Shown: piece by piece, positions 1-9,436 of the stretch
Layout of the letters: each line of letters begins with the position of its first letter
Numbering within the stretch: the first letter of the stretch is position 1
Assembly (NCBI GenBank): GCA_947481635.1
Contig: CANKHJ010000029.1
Location: 1 to 34,646, forward strand
Length of the DNA stretch: 34,646 bases
From: Bradyrhizobiaceae bacterium
GTDB taxonomy: Bacteria; Pseudomonadota; Alphaproteobacteria; Rhizobiales; Xanthobacteraceae
Direction of reading: 5' to 3'
Made by a program: the position numbers and the translations under genes
The notes under the pieces: model-generated
What the model was told of the DNA's origin: nothing
The model's input: only the letters and a program-made list of their open reading frames with translations
Databases searched by the model: none

Positions 1-132
1 GAACGCAACATCGTCGAGCGTTTCTTCAATACGATCAAGCATTTTCGAGCAATCGCAACGCGCTACGAGAAGACTGCGCGGAATTTTCTAGCAGGCCTTC
101 ATCTGGTTTGCGCGCTCGCCTGGCTCAAATGA
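1..132 (+). CDS. IS5-like transposase, C-terminal fragment
   Basis: The frame is open from the first base to the TGA at 130-132 and encodes 43 residues. It contains ERFFNTIKHFRAIATRYEK followed by a hydrophobic end with ALAWLK. This matches the C-terminus of IS5-family DDE transposases, where the final catalytic Glu lies in the ERFF(N/S)xxK region and is followed by R(x)xATRY(D/E)K. The rest of the gene lies outside the window, so the fragment is cut by the window edge and is not necessarily broken in the genome. The stop codon overlaps a candidate terminal inverted repeat, as is common in compact IS elements. Family assignment is firm at the level of motif recognition; the exact IS name cannot be given. 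Confidence 0.82.
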   Translation, partial: ERNIVERFFNTIKHFRAIATRYEKTARNFLAGLHLVCALAWLK

Positions 133-141
133 CGACAGGCC
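1..141 (+). mobile_element. Right end of an IS5-like insertion sequence
   Basis: Immediately after the transposase stop the sequence TGACGACAGGCC runs into CTAG. Reversed, this reads like a typical IS end (GGCCTGTCGTCA), and CTAG or TA is the kind of target duplicated by IS5-family elements. Coding similarity to a substrate-binding protein starts directly after CTAG, which supports a boundary near 138-145. The left end is not in the window, so the inverted repeat and target duplication cannot be verified. Confidence 0.55.
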
Positions 142-351
142 CTAGGGTTCCAGCAGATGAGCGAGTTCATTTATGAATCCGGCATCACAATCCTTGGCCC
201 GTTGCCCCCGGAAATCCAAAACTGGACGATTTGGTCCACTGGGATTCCGAAGGTTGCAGAACGGCCGGATGCTGCGAAGACGCTCCAGGGGTTCCTCGTG
301 GATTCTGAACAGGTCTGGAAGGCAAACGGCGTCGAACCAATGTTGAAGTAG
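142..351 (+). pseudogene. 3' remnant of a molybdate-type periplasmic substrate-binding protein gene
   Basis: The frame reads GFQQMSEF followed by ESGITILGPLPPEIQ and then a GIPKVAERPDAAKTLQGFL stretch, ending at TAG 349-351. This is the C-terminal lobe pattern of ModA-like extracellular solute-binding proteins, where a GxQQxSE(L/I) segment precedes a VGPLPxExQ segment and a final helix with AAxxFxxFL. Coding similarity begins right at the IS end, upstream of the first ATG (157), so this is most simply a gene whose 5' part was removed or separated by the insertion. About 68 residues remain of an expected 230-270. No ribosome-binding site precedes 157, so expression as a small protein is unlikely. 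Confidence 0.62.
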
Positions 352-437
352 GACCTGTTGCGGACTCCGGATTACCGAAGGACGGCATCGCTTCGCTCGC
401 CCATGCCAGCCATGACAGCTCATCGGGAAGTGGCACC

Positions 438-677
438 TTGGCCAAGGCCCTCAAGACCGCCTATCTCAAACACGGGATCGACTATCGGCTGAGTCGCTTT
501 CAAACCAGCCCAAATTCCGGCGACTGGTTCATCGTCGTGCAGTACCCCGACCAGGCGGCCTATCAGCAGGCGCAGGCCGCTATTGTGCAAGACCGCGAAT
601 GCCAACAATCCTTTGCCGAGATTGCAAAGATCGCGAAACGGATCAGCCGGGAAATGGTCATCGATCTCGATCTATAA
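438..677 (+). CDS. Small protein of unknown function, possibly 5'-truncated
   Basis: I do not recognise this family. From the TTG at 438 the product is 79 residues, containing SGDWFIVVQYPD and an Ala/Gln-rich helix, ending MVIDLDL. The alternating hydrophobic strand plus helix is reminiscent of small ferredoxin-like alpha+beta (NIPSNAP/ABM-like) folds, but that is only an impression. The frame stays open upstream to about 309 without an ATG or GTG, and residues encoded before 438 look compatible with coding, so the original start may have been lost in the rearrangement that also truncated the upstream transporter gene. Its stop TAA (675-677) interlocks with the stop of the convergent MFS gene (672-674). 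Confidence 0.45.
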   Translation: MAKALKTAYLKHGIDYRLSRFQTSPNSGDWFIVVQYPDQAAYQQAQAAIVQDRECQQSFAEIAKIAKRISREMVIDLDL

Positions 678-1919
678 CGGCGCCGCTCGTCGGGACATCG
701 ACAATACCACGACAGCCGTCGCCACGATCAATGCGCCGACCCAATAGGGCGCGGTGATGCTGAGCGGAGACAGCGCTCCGGCAAGCAGGGGCGCCAGCGT
801 TCGTGACAGCGATTGCTGGGACTGGTTCGCGCCTTGGACCAAGCCTTGCGCGTCCGGGGGCGCGGCATTGGCGATGATGCCGCTCATGGATGGCTGGAAC
901 AGCCCGTCACCCAACGTCACGACGATAATCGTCGCGAACATGAACTCGATGGATGGGACGAAGACCAGACACGCGATCATCGCAAATCCGATCGCATTCA
1001 CCGTCAGTCCGAGGCCGGCAAGGCGTTCGGCCCCGAAACGGGGAAGCAGCAGGCGCGTCAGCAGTCCCTGGCTGATGATGTCCATCACGCCGACGGCGAA
1101 CAGGGTCCAACCGATCCCTTGGGGGCCGAGTTGCATGACCCGGCTCAGGAAGACCGAAAAATTGCTGTAGAGAATCGCGGCGGCAAAGAAGAACAGGAAT
1201 GACACCGCCAGTGGAACGCGCATCGGTACGAGGCGCAGCACGTGCGTGAGCTGCCCGAACGGGTTGAGCTGGCGCCATTGCCAGGCTGCGTGCCTTGCGC
1301 CGGGTGCGATGCTTTCCGGCAATGCGACGGTGACCCATAACGCATTGCCCAGCGTCAGTGCGGCCGCGGCAAACAGCGGCGCTGACGGCGAGATCGCACC
1401 CAGCAGGCCGCCTGCGACCGGCCCCAGCATGAAGCCTGCGCCGCCGATCGCGCCCAGCAGGCCGTAGACGCGACCGCGCTCGGCCGGGGCGAAGGTGTCG
1501 GCGACATACGCGTAAATCGTGCTGATGTTGCCGGCGGTCAGGCCGGCGATTACGCGACCGGCAAACAGGACCCACAAGGCTCCGCCGATGCCGAAGATCA
1601 GATAGCCCAAAGCCCCGCCGAGCAGCGACCCGATGAGGATCGGGCGGCGGCCGTAGCGATCGCTGAGCGCACCGAGGACCGGCGAGGCGAAAAACGCGCA
1701 GAGCCCGAACACAGAAAAAATCAGCCCGACATACAAACCGACCTGATCCGGCGCGACATAGTCGCCGACCAGGAACGGCATCACCGGCAGGATCAAGGTG
1801 AAGCCGGTGAAATTGAGGAAGACCGAGACGGCGGCGACGATGACAGAGCCCTTCACACGAGGCGCGCTGTCGGATGCCGGTGTGTGTTGTAGGTCGTCCA
1901 ACGCAACGCTCCAGATCAA
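672..1919 (-). CDS. MFS drug-efflux transporter (TetA-like)
   Basis: The 415-residue inner-membrane protein has about twelve hydrophobic segments, as expected for a drug:H+ antiporter of the major facilitator superfamily. The motif A loop GALSDRYGRRPILI lies between TM2 and TM3, and the antiporter motif C GFMLGPVAGGLLG lies in TM5. Motif A followed by this motif C is characteristic of 12-TM exporters such as TetA, Bmr and related multidrug pumps. The substrate cannot be read from sequence; TetA class resemblance does not prove tetracycline resistance, and chromosomal alphaproteobacterial homologues are mostly uncharacterised. No TetR-like repressor is adjacent. The gene is isolated: its 3' end meets a small unknown ORF and its 5' side is a 257-nt spacer. 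Confidence 0.85.
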   Translation of the reverse strand: MIWSVALDDLQHTPASDSAPRVKGSVIVAAVSVFLNFTGFTLILPVMPFLVGDYVAPDQVGLYVGLIFSVFGLCAFFASPVLGALSDRYGRRPILIGSLLGGALGYLIFGIGGALWVLFAGRVIAGLTAGNISTIYAYVADTFAPAERGRVYGLLGAIGGAGFMLGPVAGGLLGAISPSAPLFAAAALTLGNALWVTVALPESIAPGARHAAWQWRQLNPFGQLTHVLRLVPMRVPLAVSFLFFFAAAILYSNFSVFLSRVMQLGPQGIGWTLFAVGVMDIISQGLLTRLLLPRFGAERLAGLGLTVNAIGFAMIACLVFVPSIEFMFATIIVVTLGDGLFQPSMSGIIANAAPPDAQGLVQGANQSQQSLSRTLAPLLAGALSPLSITAPYWVGALIVATAVVVLSMSRRAAPL

Positions 1920-2010
1920 GGTTCACCCGGAGCAGTGTGTCGACTGACAACCACACGGACGAACCGACGCGACCACATGGGCCGCGCGAGGATCGTCGGG
2001 GTTCTCAGGA

Positions 2011-2029
2011 GCGCCGCATTCGGCGGCGC
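2011..2029. repeat. Short GC-rich inverted repeat
   Basis: GCGCCGC at 2011-2017 and GCGGCGC at 2023-2029 form a perfect 7-bp stem with loop ATTCG. It lies in the spacer between the GIY-YIG gene (ending at 2177) and the start of the MFS gene, both on the minus strand. There is no U-tract, so an intrinsic terminator is not supported; a structured 3' UTR or incidental hairpin is possible. Confidence 0.35.
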
Positions 2030-2176
2030 CGCGAGGAACAGAGCTTCCGTGACATAGCAGGCATGACACGGAAGGGCTTGGGCCTACCCAGACCAAGCCA
2101 GCCTTTTCGACATGCCAAAATAACTTCGGTTGCGAAGCGGTGCAACCTGCTTTGCGGCGGATGGTCGCGCCCCGAA

Positions 2177-2461
2177 TTACGGCAGTTGTCGCGCCAGTTG
2201 CTTCCGGAATGCCCGATCCCGCTTGAGATGCCATTCCCGGCTCATGGCTTCCTTGCGCGTCGCGAAATGTTCCGAATGCAGTAGCACCCAGGTTCGTCCC
2301 TTGGTCGAGCGGGCGCCGGTGCCGGCATTGTGGCGCGCCAGCCGCCGCTCCAGATCATTGGTCCAGCCGACATAGGTCAGATGCCGGTCGGCGCCGCGCC
2401 AGCCGAGCACGTAGACGACGCAATCCATCGCGTGATCGGCCTTTGGGCGCCCTGCAACCAT
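2177..2461 (-). CDS. GIY-YIG domain nuclease-like protein (YhbQ/UPF0213 type)
   Basis: The protein carries the compact GIY-YIG endonuclease fold: VVYVLGW for the first motif, TYVGWTNDLERRLARHNAG for the second including the catalytic Arg, and SREWHLKRDRAFR with the metal-binding Glu. This matches the short single-domain group found singly in many bacterial chromosomes, for which DNA-nicking activity is inferred from fold. From the ATG at 2461 the product is 94 residues; a later ATG at 2428, directly before the domain, gives 83 and is equally plausible. It is divergent from the HPF-like gene, with only about 60 nt between the starts, so promoters must be closely spaced. Confidence 0.82.
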   Translation of the reverse strand: MVAGRPKADHAMDCVVYVLGWRGADRHLTYVGWTNDLERRLARHNAGTGARSTKGRTWVLLHSEHFATRKEAMSREWHLKRDRAFRKQLARQLP

Positions 2462-2524
2462 CGTCCCCACACCGCGTTGACCTTTACGGATCAATTGCCG
2501 ATCCGGGCAACAAGAACGGTGTGT

Positions 2525-3100
2525 ATGATGCAGATTCCCGCCGAAATCTCATTCCACAACCTCCCGAGTTCCCCCGAAATCGAAGCCGAGATCCGCCAGC
2601 GCATCGGCAAGCTGGAGAAGATCTACGATCGTATGACCACCTGCCGCGTGCGTGTCGATCAGCGCAATTCAAATGGCAGCGGCACGATACCACCGGTGGT
2701 GCGGATCGAACTCAGCCTGCCAGGGCGCAAGGACCTGGTGGTGACCCATGAGCCGGAGCATCTTCAACGCAAGTTCAAACACCCGGACGTTCACAACGCT
2801 GTCCACGAGGCGTTTCACACCGCCGAGCGTCAGCTTGCCGAGTTCAAGTCCCAACTCACCAATCATAAGGCAGCGGGCACGCATGAGGCTGCGAATGAAT
2901 TCTCAGGCCAGATCGCAGAAGTCACGCCGGGCGAGGATTTCGGCTTCCTACTAACCAAGGAAGGCGGGCTGCTTTACTTCCATCGCAACAGCCTGCTGAG
3001 CGGCGACTTCAACACGCTCAAGCGCGGCATGCCGGTTTCTTATATCGAGGAGATGGGTGACACCGGCCCAACCGCAAGCAAGGTCCGGCTGCGCGTTTAA
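2525..3100 (+). CDS. HPF/RaiA-like ribosome-associated protein fused to a cold-shock domain
   Basis: The N-terminal about 110 residues (MMQIPAEISFHNLPSS onward) resemble the ribosome hibernation factor fold (HPF/RaiA, S30AE), with the beta-alpha-beta-beta-beta-alpha pattern. Residues about 127-191 form a cold-shock OB-fold: SGQIAEVTPGEDFGFL provides a degenerate RNP1 and LLYFHRNSLL an RNP2-like strand, ending ASKVRLRV. Known HPF proteins bind the 30S decoding region and stop translation; cold-shock domains bind single-stranded RNA. A combined role at ribosomes or on mRNA is inference. The first ATG of the ATGATG pair at 2525 was chosen; 2528 is also possible. The gene ends 37 nt before a palindromic repeat that separates it from the convergent L,D-transpeptidase gene. 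Confidence 0.8.
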   Translation: MMQIPAEISFHNLPSSPEIEAEIRQRIGKLEKIYDRMTTCRVRVDQRNSNGSGTIPPVVRIELSLPGRKDLVVTHEPEHLQRKFKHPDVHNAVHEAFHTAERQLAEFKSQLTNHKAAGTHEAANEFSGQIAEVTPGEDFGFLLTKEGGLLYFHRNSLLSGDFNTLKRGMPVSYIEEMGDTGPTASKVRLRV

Positions 3101-3137
3101 CGCCCGAGTTTGTCCCGGTAATCATCCCAATCACGGT

Positions 3138-3266
3138 CGTCACCCCCCGCGAAAAGCGGGGGGTCCAGTATTCCGTGCTCCATCGATAGGTCGCGGAATA
3201 CTTGATGCCCCGCTGGAGCCTGTCATCGGGCGGCGCGTTCGCGGCGACCCGTTGGCGGGGCATGAC
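3138..3266. repeat. Family II palindromic repeat, copy 1
   Basis: The segment starts with a short hairpin (CCCCCCGCGAAAAGCGGGGGG), runs through AGTATTCCG, a central ATCGAT and CGGAATACT, and continues to a GGCGGGGCATGACA end. The AGTATTCCG/CGGAATACT arms pair. The copy at 30681-30770 shares the same order: hairpin, (T)CCAGTA, central CTATCGATAG, and a mirror-image end. It fills the gap between the convergent HPF-like and L,D-transpeptidase genes. The right half of this copy is more diverged and longer than that of copy 2. Confidence 0.7.
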
Positions 3267-3325
3267 AATCGAGAGAGTTGCGAGCTTAAGCGAGATTGAT
3301 TCGTTTCAATCCCGGCGGAGCGCGT

Positions 3326-4924
3326 CTAGCGAAGGCCGCCCCAGCGATCGCCGAAATTATTCGACGGCACCACTGGCTGTGCCCCCGCGATCGTAGCGGT
3401 CGCTCCGGCCGGCTTTTTCTCCGGCTCATCCAGCGGCTGCGGCCTGGCAATAGCGCCGGCATTCTGCTGCGGTCGCGGTGCGGCGCTGGCCTGGATCGCT
3501 CCCGGCGGTCGCGGCGCATCGGCCGGAGCCGAAGCGGTCTGGTAGCGCGGCGCGGGTGGCGGCGATGCCGGAGCGGGCGCTGGGGTTGCGGTATCCGATC
3601 CGCGCAGGCCGACGAAGCGCGTGGCGCGCTCGATCATCGATGGCGCCGCTGGCTTCTTTGGTTCTTCCTTGGGCGGCGCGATCTGCGGGGCTTTGGCCTG
3701 CTGAATCACCGGCGAAGCTTTAGGCGCTGCGTCCTTCGCGGGCGGCGCCTTGCTGGCTGGGGCTGACGAGAATAATCCGCCGAACAGGCCGGTACCGGTG
3801 TTGACCGTCTTCGCCGGCTCGGCCACCGCAACCTTGGTTTCGACCGGCGTCTCGGCAACCAGCGTCGGCGATGCGTTCATGCCGGCGCCGGGGATCACTG
3901 CATGCGGCGGCACGGTGCCGGGCGCGCGGGACGGAGCGAGCGAACGGACCATGCCATCATTTGTCATTTCCGGCTGCGAGATCGCGGCGACGAAGACCGG
4001 GTTCATGCCGCCGTCGCGGCCGGTCCGGATCGGCGCCGTCGGCACATTCGCCATCGCCAGCCGGGTGAATTCGACATCGTCTTTCTGCTGCTTCTCACCA
4101 ACCAGGGCGACGATGTCGTCCGGCGTCTGATAAACAGGACACACCTCGGTCGGCTTGAATTTCAGCGGAGAGGCGTTGGCCGGCTGCGCGTCGAACACGT
4201 ATTTGCGCTCGCAGACGTCGACCTTCGGCTCATGGCGCGTGACCTCGAAATGGTCGTTGCCCTGCTTGAGCATCTTCCAGAATGCGAGGTGCGGATTATT
4301 GCGATGCTTGGCCATGTTCGCGCCGGTCATGCGGAACGGATAGGCCTGCACCTGGAACGATTTCTGGCCGCCGAAGAACGCTTCACGCGCCAGCGCGTAA
4401 AGTTCGGCGATCTGTTCGTCGGTCATCGAATAGCAGCCGCGCGACGAGCAATCGCCATGCACCATCAGGTGCATGCCGGTCCGTCCATGGGCTTTGTCGA
4501 AGGAGTTCGGGAAACCGAGATTGAAGGCCAGGTAATATTGGGAATTCGGATTCATCTGGCCGGGGGTGATCGCGTAGAAGCCTTCCGGCGCCTGGCGGTC
4601 GCCTTCCTTGATCTTCGGGCCCAGCTCGCCGGACCAGCGGCAGATCGGATAGGTCTTGAGCAGCGCATAGCTGCCGGACTTGTCTTCCTTCCAGACCTCA
4701 AGTTCGGATTCTTCCTTGAAGATGCGCACCAGGATCGGCGCCTCTTTGGACATCATCTTCTGCTCGATATCGGCGAGCATCTTGTCGGAAAGCGGCGCGA
4801 GCGCGCGGCCATTCGGGGCGGGGCCGTCCATATTGCAGCCGCCGAGCGCAAGCATGGCGACGATCGCGCCCGACGCGAGCAGCGCGCGGGCGATCGGCCG
4901 ACGTTTCAACGCACTACTCAGCAT
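3326..4924 (-). CDS. Lipoprotein L,D-transpeptidase family protein (YkuD/YafK type)
   Basis: The 532-residue protein begins with a signal peptide ending in a lipobox (MLALGGC, Cys30), so it should be lipid-anchored. Residues about 60-260 form an L,D-transpeptidase catalytic domain of the YafK subtype, with MVHGDCSSRGCYSMTD carrying the conserved His156 and catalytic Cys164 of the HGx(n)S-R-G-C signature. Such enzymes make or cut 3-3 or lipoprotein links in peptidoglycan. The last about 200 residues are rich in Pro, Ala and Lys and probably disordered, making this much longer than E. coli YafK (about 246). It is the last gene of a minus-strand run, separated from accA by a 377-nt gap with a repeat, and converges on the HPF gene. 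Confidence 0.85.
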   Translation of the reverse strand: MLSSALKRRPIARALLASGAIVAMLALGGCNMDGPAPNGRALAPLSDKMLADIEQKMMSKEAPILVRIFKEESELEVWKEDKSGSYALLKTYPICRWSGELGPKIKEGDRQAPEGFYAITPGQMNPNSQYYLAFNLGFPNSFDKAHGRTGMHLMVHGDCSSRGCYSMTDEQIAELYALAREAFFGGQKSFQVQAYPFRMTGANMAKHRNNPHLAFWKMLKQGNDHFEVTRHEPKVDVCERKYVFDAQPANASPLKFKPTEVCPVYQTPDDIVALVGEKQQKDDVEFTRLAMANVPTAPIRTGRDGGMNPVFVAAISQPEMTNDGMVRSLAPSRAPGTVPPHAVIPGAGMNASPTLVAETPVETKVAVAEPAKTVNTGTGLFGGLFSSAPASKAPPAKDAAPKASPVIQQAKAPQIAPPKEEPKKPAAPSMIERATRFVGLRGSDTATPAPAPASPPPAPRYQTASAPADAPRPPGAIQASAAPRPQQNAGAIARPQPLDEPEKKPAGATATIAGAQPVVPSNNFGDRWGGLR

Positions 4925-5190
4925 CCTGGAGATGCCCCCGCGCCTGGAATTAATAACCGTTAGCCTTAAGGACCGATGATCGCAAGCCGCGCGACCCCGT
5001 CAGCGGTTAGAGCATGCGTATGGTGAACGCCCGGTAAATTGAAACCGATCAAGGGCTTGCACCAATCCCACGGTCGCGGTGGAGATGACCCTCGCATTCC
5101 CAGCCCGACCCGGAAACGCTGGCCCAAGACTTGGGAGAGATCAAGGCAAGGTCTGGAACTTGGTTGATGTTCCCGTGCCCCGGGCAGCGC
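4925..5190. other. Intergenic leader of the L,D-transpeptidase gene
   Basis: This unannotated stretch lies between the L,D-transpeptidase start and a palindromic repeat. Part of it is less GC-rich than the genes, especially around 4950-4980 (ATTAATAACCGTTAGCCTTAAGG, read in pieces), which would suit a promoter firing leftward. I see no convincing -35/-10 pair, RNA gene or coding frame. Confidence 0.4.
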
Positions 5191-5296
5191 CGTCATTCCG
5201 GGGCGCGCGACAGCGCGAAGCCCGGAATCCATATCCAAGCACCGACCTCGCGTCTGGATTCCAGGTTCGCACCTGCGGTGCGCCCCGGAATGACGG
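5191..5296. repeat. Family I palindromic repeat, copy A
   Basis: The outer arms are CGTCATTCCGGGGCGCGC at the left and GTGCGCCCCGGAATGACGG at the right. Inner arms CCCGGAATCCA and TCTGGATTCCAGG also pair, giving a long interrupted hairpin of about 106 nt. The same architecture recurs at 11876-11980, 17456-17564 and 33118-33243. It starts just beyond the accA stop (5302 on the minus strand, 5 nt away). Confidence 0.9.
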
Positions 5297-5301
5297 CCTT
5301 G

Positions 5302-6258
5302 TCACCCGATATTGCGGCCGATGGCCAGGAATTTCTGGCGCCGCTGCTGCCGAATCGCCGCCGGACTGAGGCCGTCGAACTCGGCCAAGGCGTTGGCGAT
5401 GGCCTCGCCGGTCGAGACGATGGCGGCGGGCGGGTTGCGATGGGCGCCGCCGATCGGCTCGGTGATGATCTGGTCGATGATGTTGTATTTGGCGAGGTCT
5501 TCGGCGGTGATCTTCATGTTGGTTGCCGCCTCCTGCGCCTTGGTGCTGTCGTGCCACAGGATCGAGGCTGCGCCTTCCGGCGAGATCACGCTGTAGATCG
5601 CGTGTTCCAGCATCAGCACCCGGCTTGCGGTCGCGATCGCGATCGCGCCGCCGGAGCCGCCTTCGCCCAGAATCACCGCGACATTCGGCACGCTGAGATT
5701 GAGGCAGGCGTCCGTCGAGCGCGCAATCGCCTCAGCCTGGCCGCGCTCCTCCGCGCCGATGCCGGGATAGGCGCCAGCGGTATCGACCAGCGCGATCACC
5801 GGAATCGAGAAACGGTCGGCCATTTCCATCAGCCGCACCGCCTTGCGGTAGCCTTCGGGCTTGGCCATGCCGAAATTATGCTTGAGGCGCCCCTCGGTGG
5901 TGGAGCCCTTTTCCTGGCCGATGACGCAGACGCTGGCGCCGCGGAACCGGCCGAAGCCGCCCACCACGGCGTCATCGTCGCCGAATTTGCGGTCGCCCTG
6001 CAGCGACACGAAGTCGGTGATCAGTCCGGCGACATAGTCGAGGCAATGCGGGCGCTGCGGATGGCGCGCGACCTGGGTCTTTTGCCATGGGGTGAGGCTG
6101 GAATAGAGGTCGCGCAGCGCAACCGCGGCCTTGGTCTCGAGCCGCGAGATATCCTCCTCGATCGCGACCGGGTTCTCGCCCGACTGCATGGCCCGCAATT
6201 CTTCCACCTTGGCCTCGAGCTCGGCCACCGGCTTTTCAAAGTCGAGATAAGTGCGCAT
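5302..6258 (-). CDS. accA: Acetyl-CoA carboxylase carboxyltransferase subunit alpha
   Basis: This 318-residue protein matches AccA in full length (usually about 315-325). It starts MRTYLDFEKPVAELEAKVEE, the typical N-terminal helix, and contains GDRKFGDDDAVVGGFGRF, RLMEMADRF, DTAGAYPGIGAEERGQAEA and GEGGSGGAIAIA, which build the crotonase-fold carboxyltransferase site. With AccD it forms the alpha2beta2 complex that transfers carboxyl from biotin-BCCP to acetyl-CoA, giving malonyl-CoA for fatty acid synthesis. The zinc finger is absent, as expected, because it belongs to AccD, which is not in this window. accA follows xerD on the same strand after about 120 nt. A palindromic repeat begins 5 nt after its stop. 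Confidence 0.96.
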   Translation of the reverse strand: MRTYLDFEKPVAELEAKVEELRAMQSGENPVAIEEDISRLETKAAVALRDLYSSLTPWQKTQVARHPQRPHCLDYVAGLITDFVSLQGDRKFGDDDAVVGGFGRFRGASVCVIGQEKGSTTEGRLKHNFGMAKPEGYRKAVRLMEMADRFSIPVIALVDTAGAYPGIGAEERGQAEAIARSTDACLNLSVPNVAVILGEGGSGGAIAIATASRVLMLEHAIYSVISPEGAASILWHDSTKAQEAATNMKITAEDLAKYNIIDQIITEPIGGAHRNPPAAIVSTGEAIANALAEFDGLSPAAIRQQRRQKFLAIGRNIG

Positions 6259-6377
6259 CCGAGCCTAGATGGGGGTGTGTTCGTCAAAATTGAATGAGAG
6301 CGGCGAAACTGGCCTTTGCGATGACGACAAGTCAAGGCGCGGGGGCGGGATGGGTTGTTCCCAGCCGGTGGGGTCGA

Positions 6378-7328
6378 TCAGGTATCGGTCAGCGGGTGCA
6401 GGTCGCGCACCAGGCTTTTCAGCCGTTCTTCCAGTACATGGGTGTAGATTTGCGTGGTCGAAATGTCGGCGTGGCCGAGCAGTGTCTGCACCACGCGCAG
6501 GTCGGCGCCGTTATGGAGCAGGTGACTGGCGAAGGCGTGCCGCAGCACATGCGGGCTGACATTGCGCGCGGCGATTCCGGCCATCGCGGCGAGATCCTTC
6601 AATTCGCGCGCGAAATGCTGCCGCGACAGGTATCCGCTTTCGCCGAATGATGGGAACAGCCATTTCGAGGGCTTCGCATCGCCGGCTTGCGCCAGCAGTG
6701 CGAGATAGTCGGCCATGGCGCGTTTCGCGGCGTCGTTGAGCGGCACCAGCCGCTCCTTGCCGCCTTTGCCGCGCACCGTGAGCATCTGCGCCCGTCCGGT
6801 CGCGGCCGAGCGTGGCAGCGCCACCAGTTCGGAGACGCGCAACCCGGTCGCGTAAAGCGTCTCGAGCAGGCAGGCGAGCCGCGCCGCGCGCAGCCGCTGC
6901 GCCGGTGACGCGGCCGGCGCGGCCATCGCGACGCGCGCTTCCTTCAGCAGCGTATCGACCTGCCCGATGCTCAGGACCTTGGGGAGGCCGCGGCCGCGTT
7001 TCGGCCCTTCGATCACCGCCGCCGGATCGTCGCCGCGCCGGTTCTCCGAATACAGGAAGCGATAGAGCTGGCGGATGGCAGACAATTTGCGCGCGACGGT
7101 GGTGGTCTTGAAGCCGCGCGCGGCCATTTCGCCAAGATAGCCGCGGATATCCTGGGTCGCGGCGGCCGCGATCGTGCCGCCGGTCGCGGTCAAGGCCGCG
7201 GCGAAATCATCGAGGTCGCGCCGGTATGCGTCGAGCGTGTTCTTCCCGGCGCCGCGTTCGGCCGCGAGCATGTCGAGAAACAGCGCGATCAGCGTCTCGT
7301 CGGTGTGTTGCCGCGCCGGAGCTGCCAT
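6378..7328 (-). CDS. xerD: Site-specific tyrosine recombinase XerD
   Basis: The 316-residue protein has an N-terminal SAM-like core-binding domain (about residues 8-100) and a C-terminal catalytic domain. All catalytic residues are visible: Arg in ATGLRVSELV, Lys in RGKGGKERLVPL, His-x-x-Arg in HVLRHAFASHLL, and His plus the nucleophilic Tyr in LGHADISTTQIYTHV. XerD acts with XerC at dif to resolve chromosome dimers. Assignment to XerD rather than XerC or a phage integrase rests on length, the N-terminal ALFLDMLAAERGAGKNTL pattern and position beside accA and near aroKB, an arrangement I recall from related genomes. A 48-codon membrane-protein gene ends 7 nt upstream on the same strand, suggesting co-transcription. 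Confidence 0.88.
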   Translation of the reverse strand: MAAPARQHTDETLIALFLDMLAAERGAGKNTLDAYRRDLDDFAAALTATGGTIAAAATQDIRGYLGEMAARGFKTTTVARKLSAIRQLYRFLYSENRRGDDPAAVIEGPKRGRGLPKVLSIGQVDTLLKEARVAMAAPAASPAQRLRAARLACLLETLYATGLRVSELVALPRSAATGRAQMLTVRGKGGKERLVPLNDAAKRAMADYLALLAQAGDAKPSKWLFPSFGESGYLSRQHFARELKDLAAMAGIAARNVSPHVLRHAFASHLLHNGADLRVVQTLLGHADISTTQIYTHVLEERLKSLVRDLHPLTDT

Positions 7329-7335
7329 CGCTGCC

Positions 7336-7482
7336 TCAGCGTTTCATGAAACGGTCGGGCGGCACTGGGACCGTGATGTCGCGCGGCTTCGGTTCGAACC
7401 AGGTCGCCAGCGCAAACATCCCGCCATAGACGACGCCGCCCAGGACGCCCACGATCAGGAGAAATCGGAACAAACTCGGCAT
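7336..7482 (-). CDS. Small single-pass membrane protein of unknown function
   Basis: The 48-residue product begins MPSLFRFLLIVGVLGGVVYGG, a single hydrophobic helix of about 20 residues, followed by FALATWFEPKPRDITVPVPPD, a polar Pro-rich tail ending RFMKR. The ATG at 7482 was chosen because the frame upstream is not protein-like. I recognise similar tiny proteins upstream of xerD in related genomes but know no function. The stop lies 7 nt before the xerD start, so the two are probably one transcript. The start faces aroKB divergently across a 193-nt spacer. Confidence 0.7.
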   Translation of the reverse strand: MPSLFRFLLIVGVLGGVVYGGMFALATWFEPKPRDITVPVPPDRFMKR

Positions 7483-7675
7483 GATGGGGACCGGTCCGCT
7501 CCGGGTAAGCTCATGACCGCATGTTCGACGGCCGAGACAGACATTGCGCCGGAACAAGCTCAGGTGACGGGCCGAGTAGCACCATGTTCGCGTCGGACTG
7601 GCAAGAGGCGGCGGTTTGGTCGTTGTCTCGGCCGCATCTTTGTGGAACTTATGCTGCCGGGCAAGGACCTCATTA

Positions 7676-9432
<1,757 letters not shown>

Positions 9433-9436
<4 letters not shown>

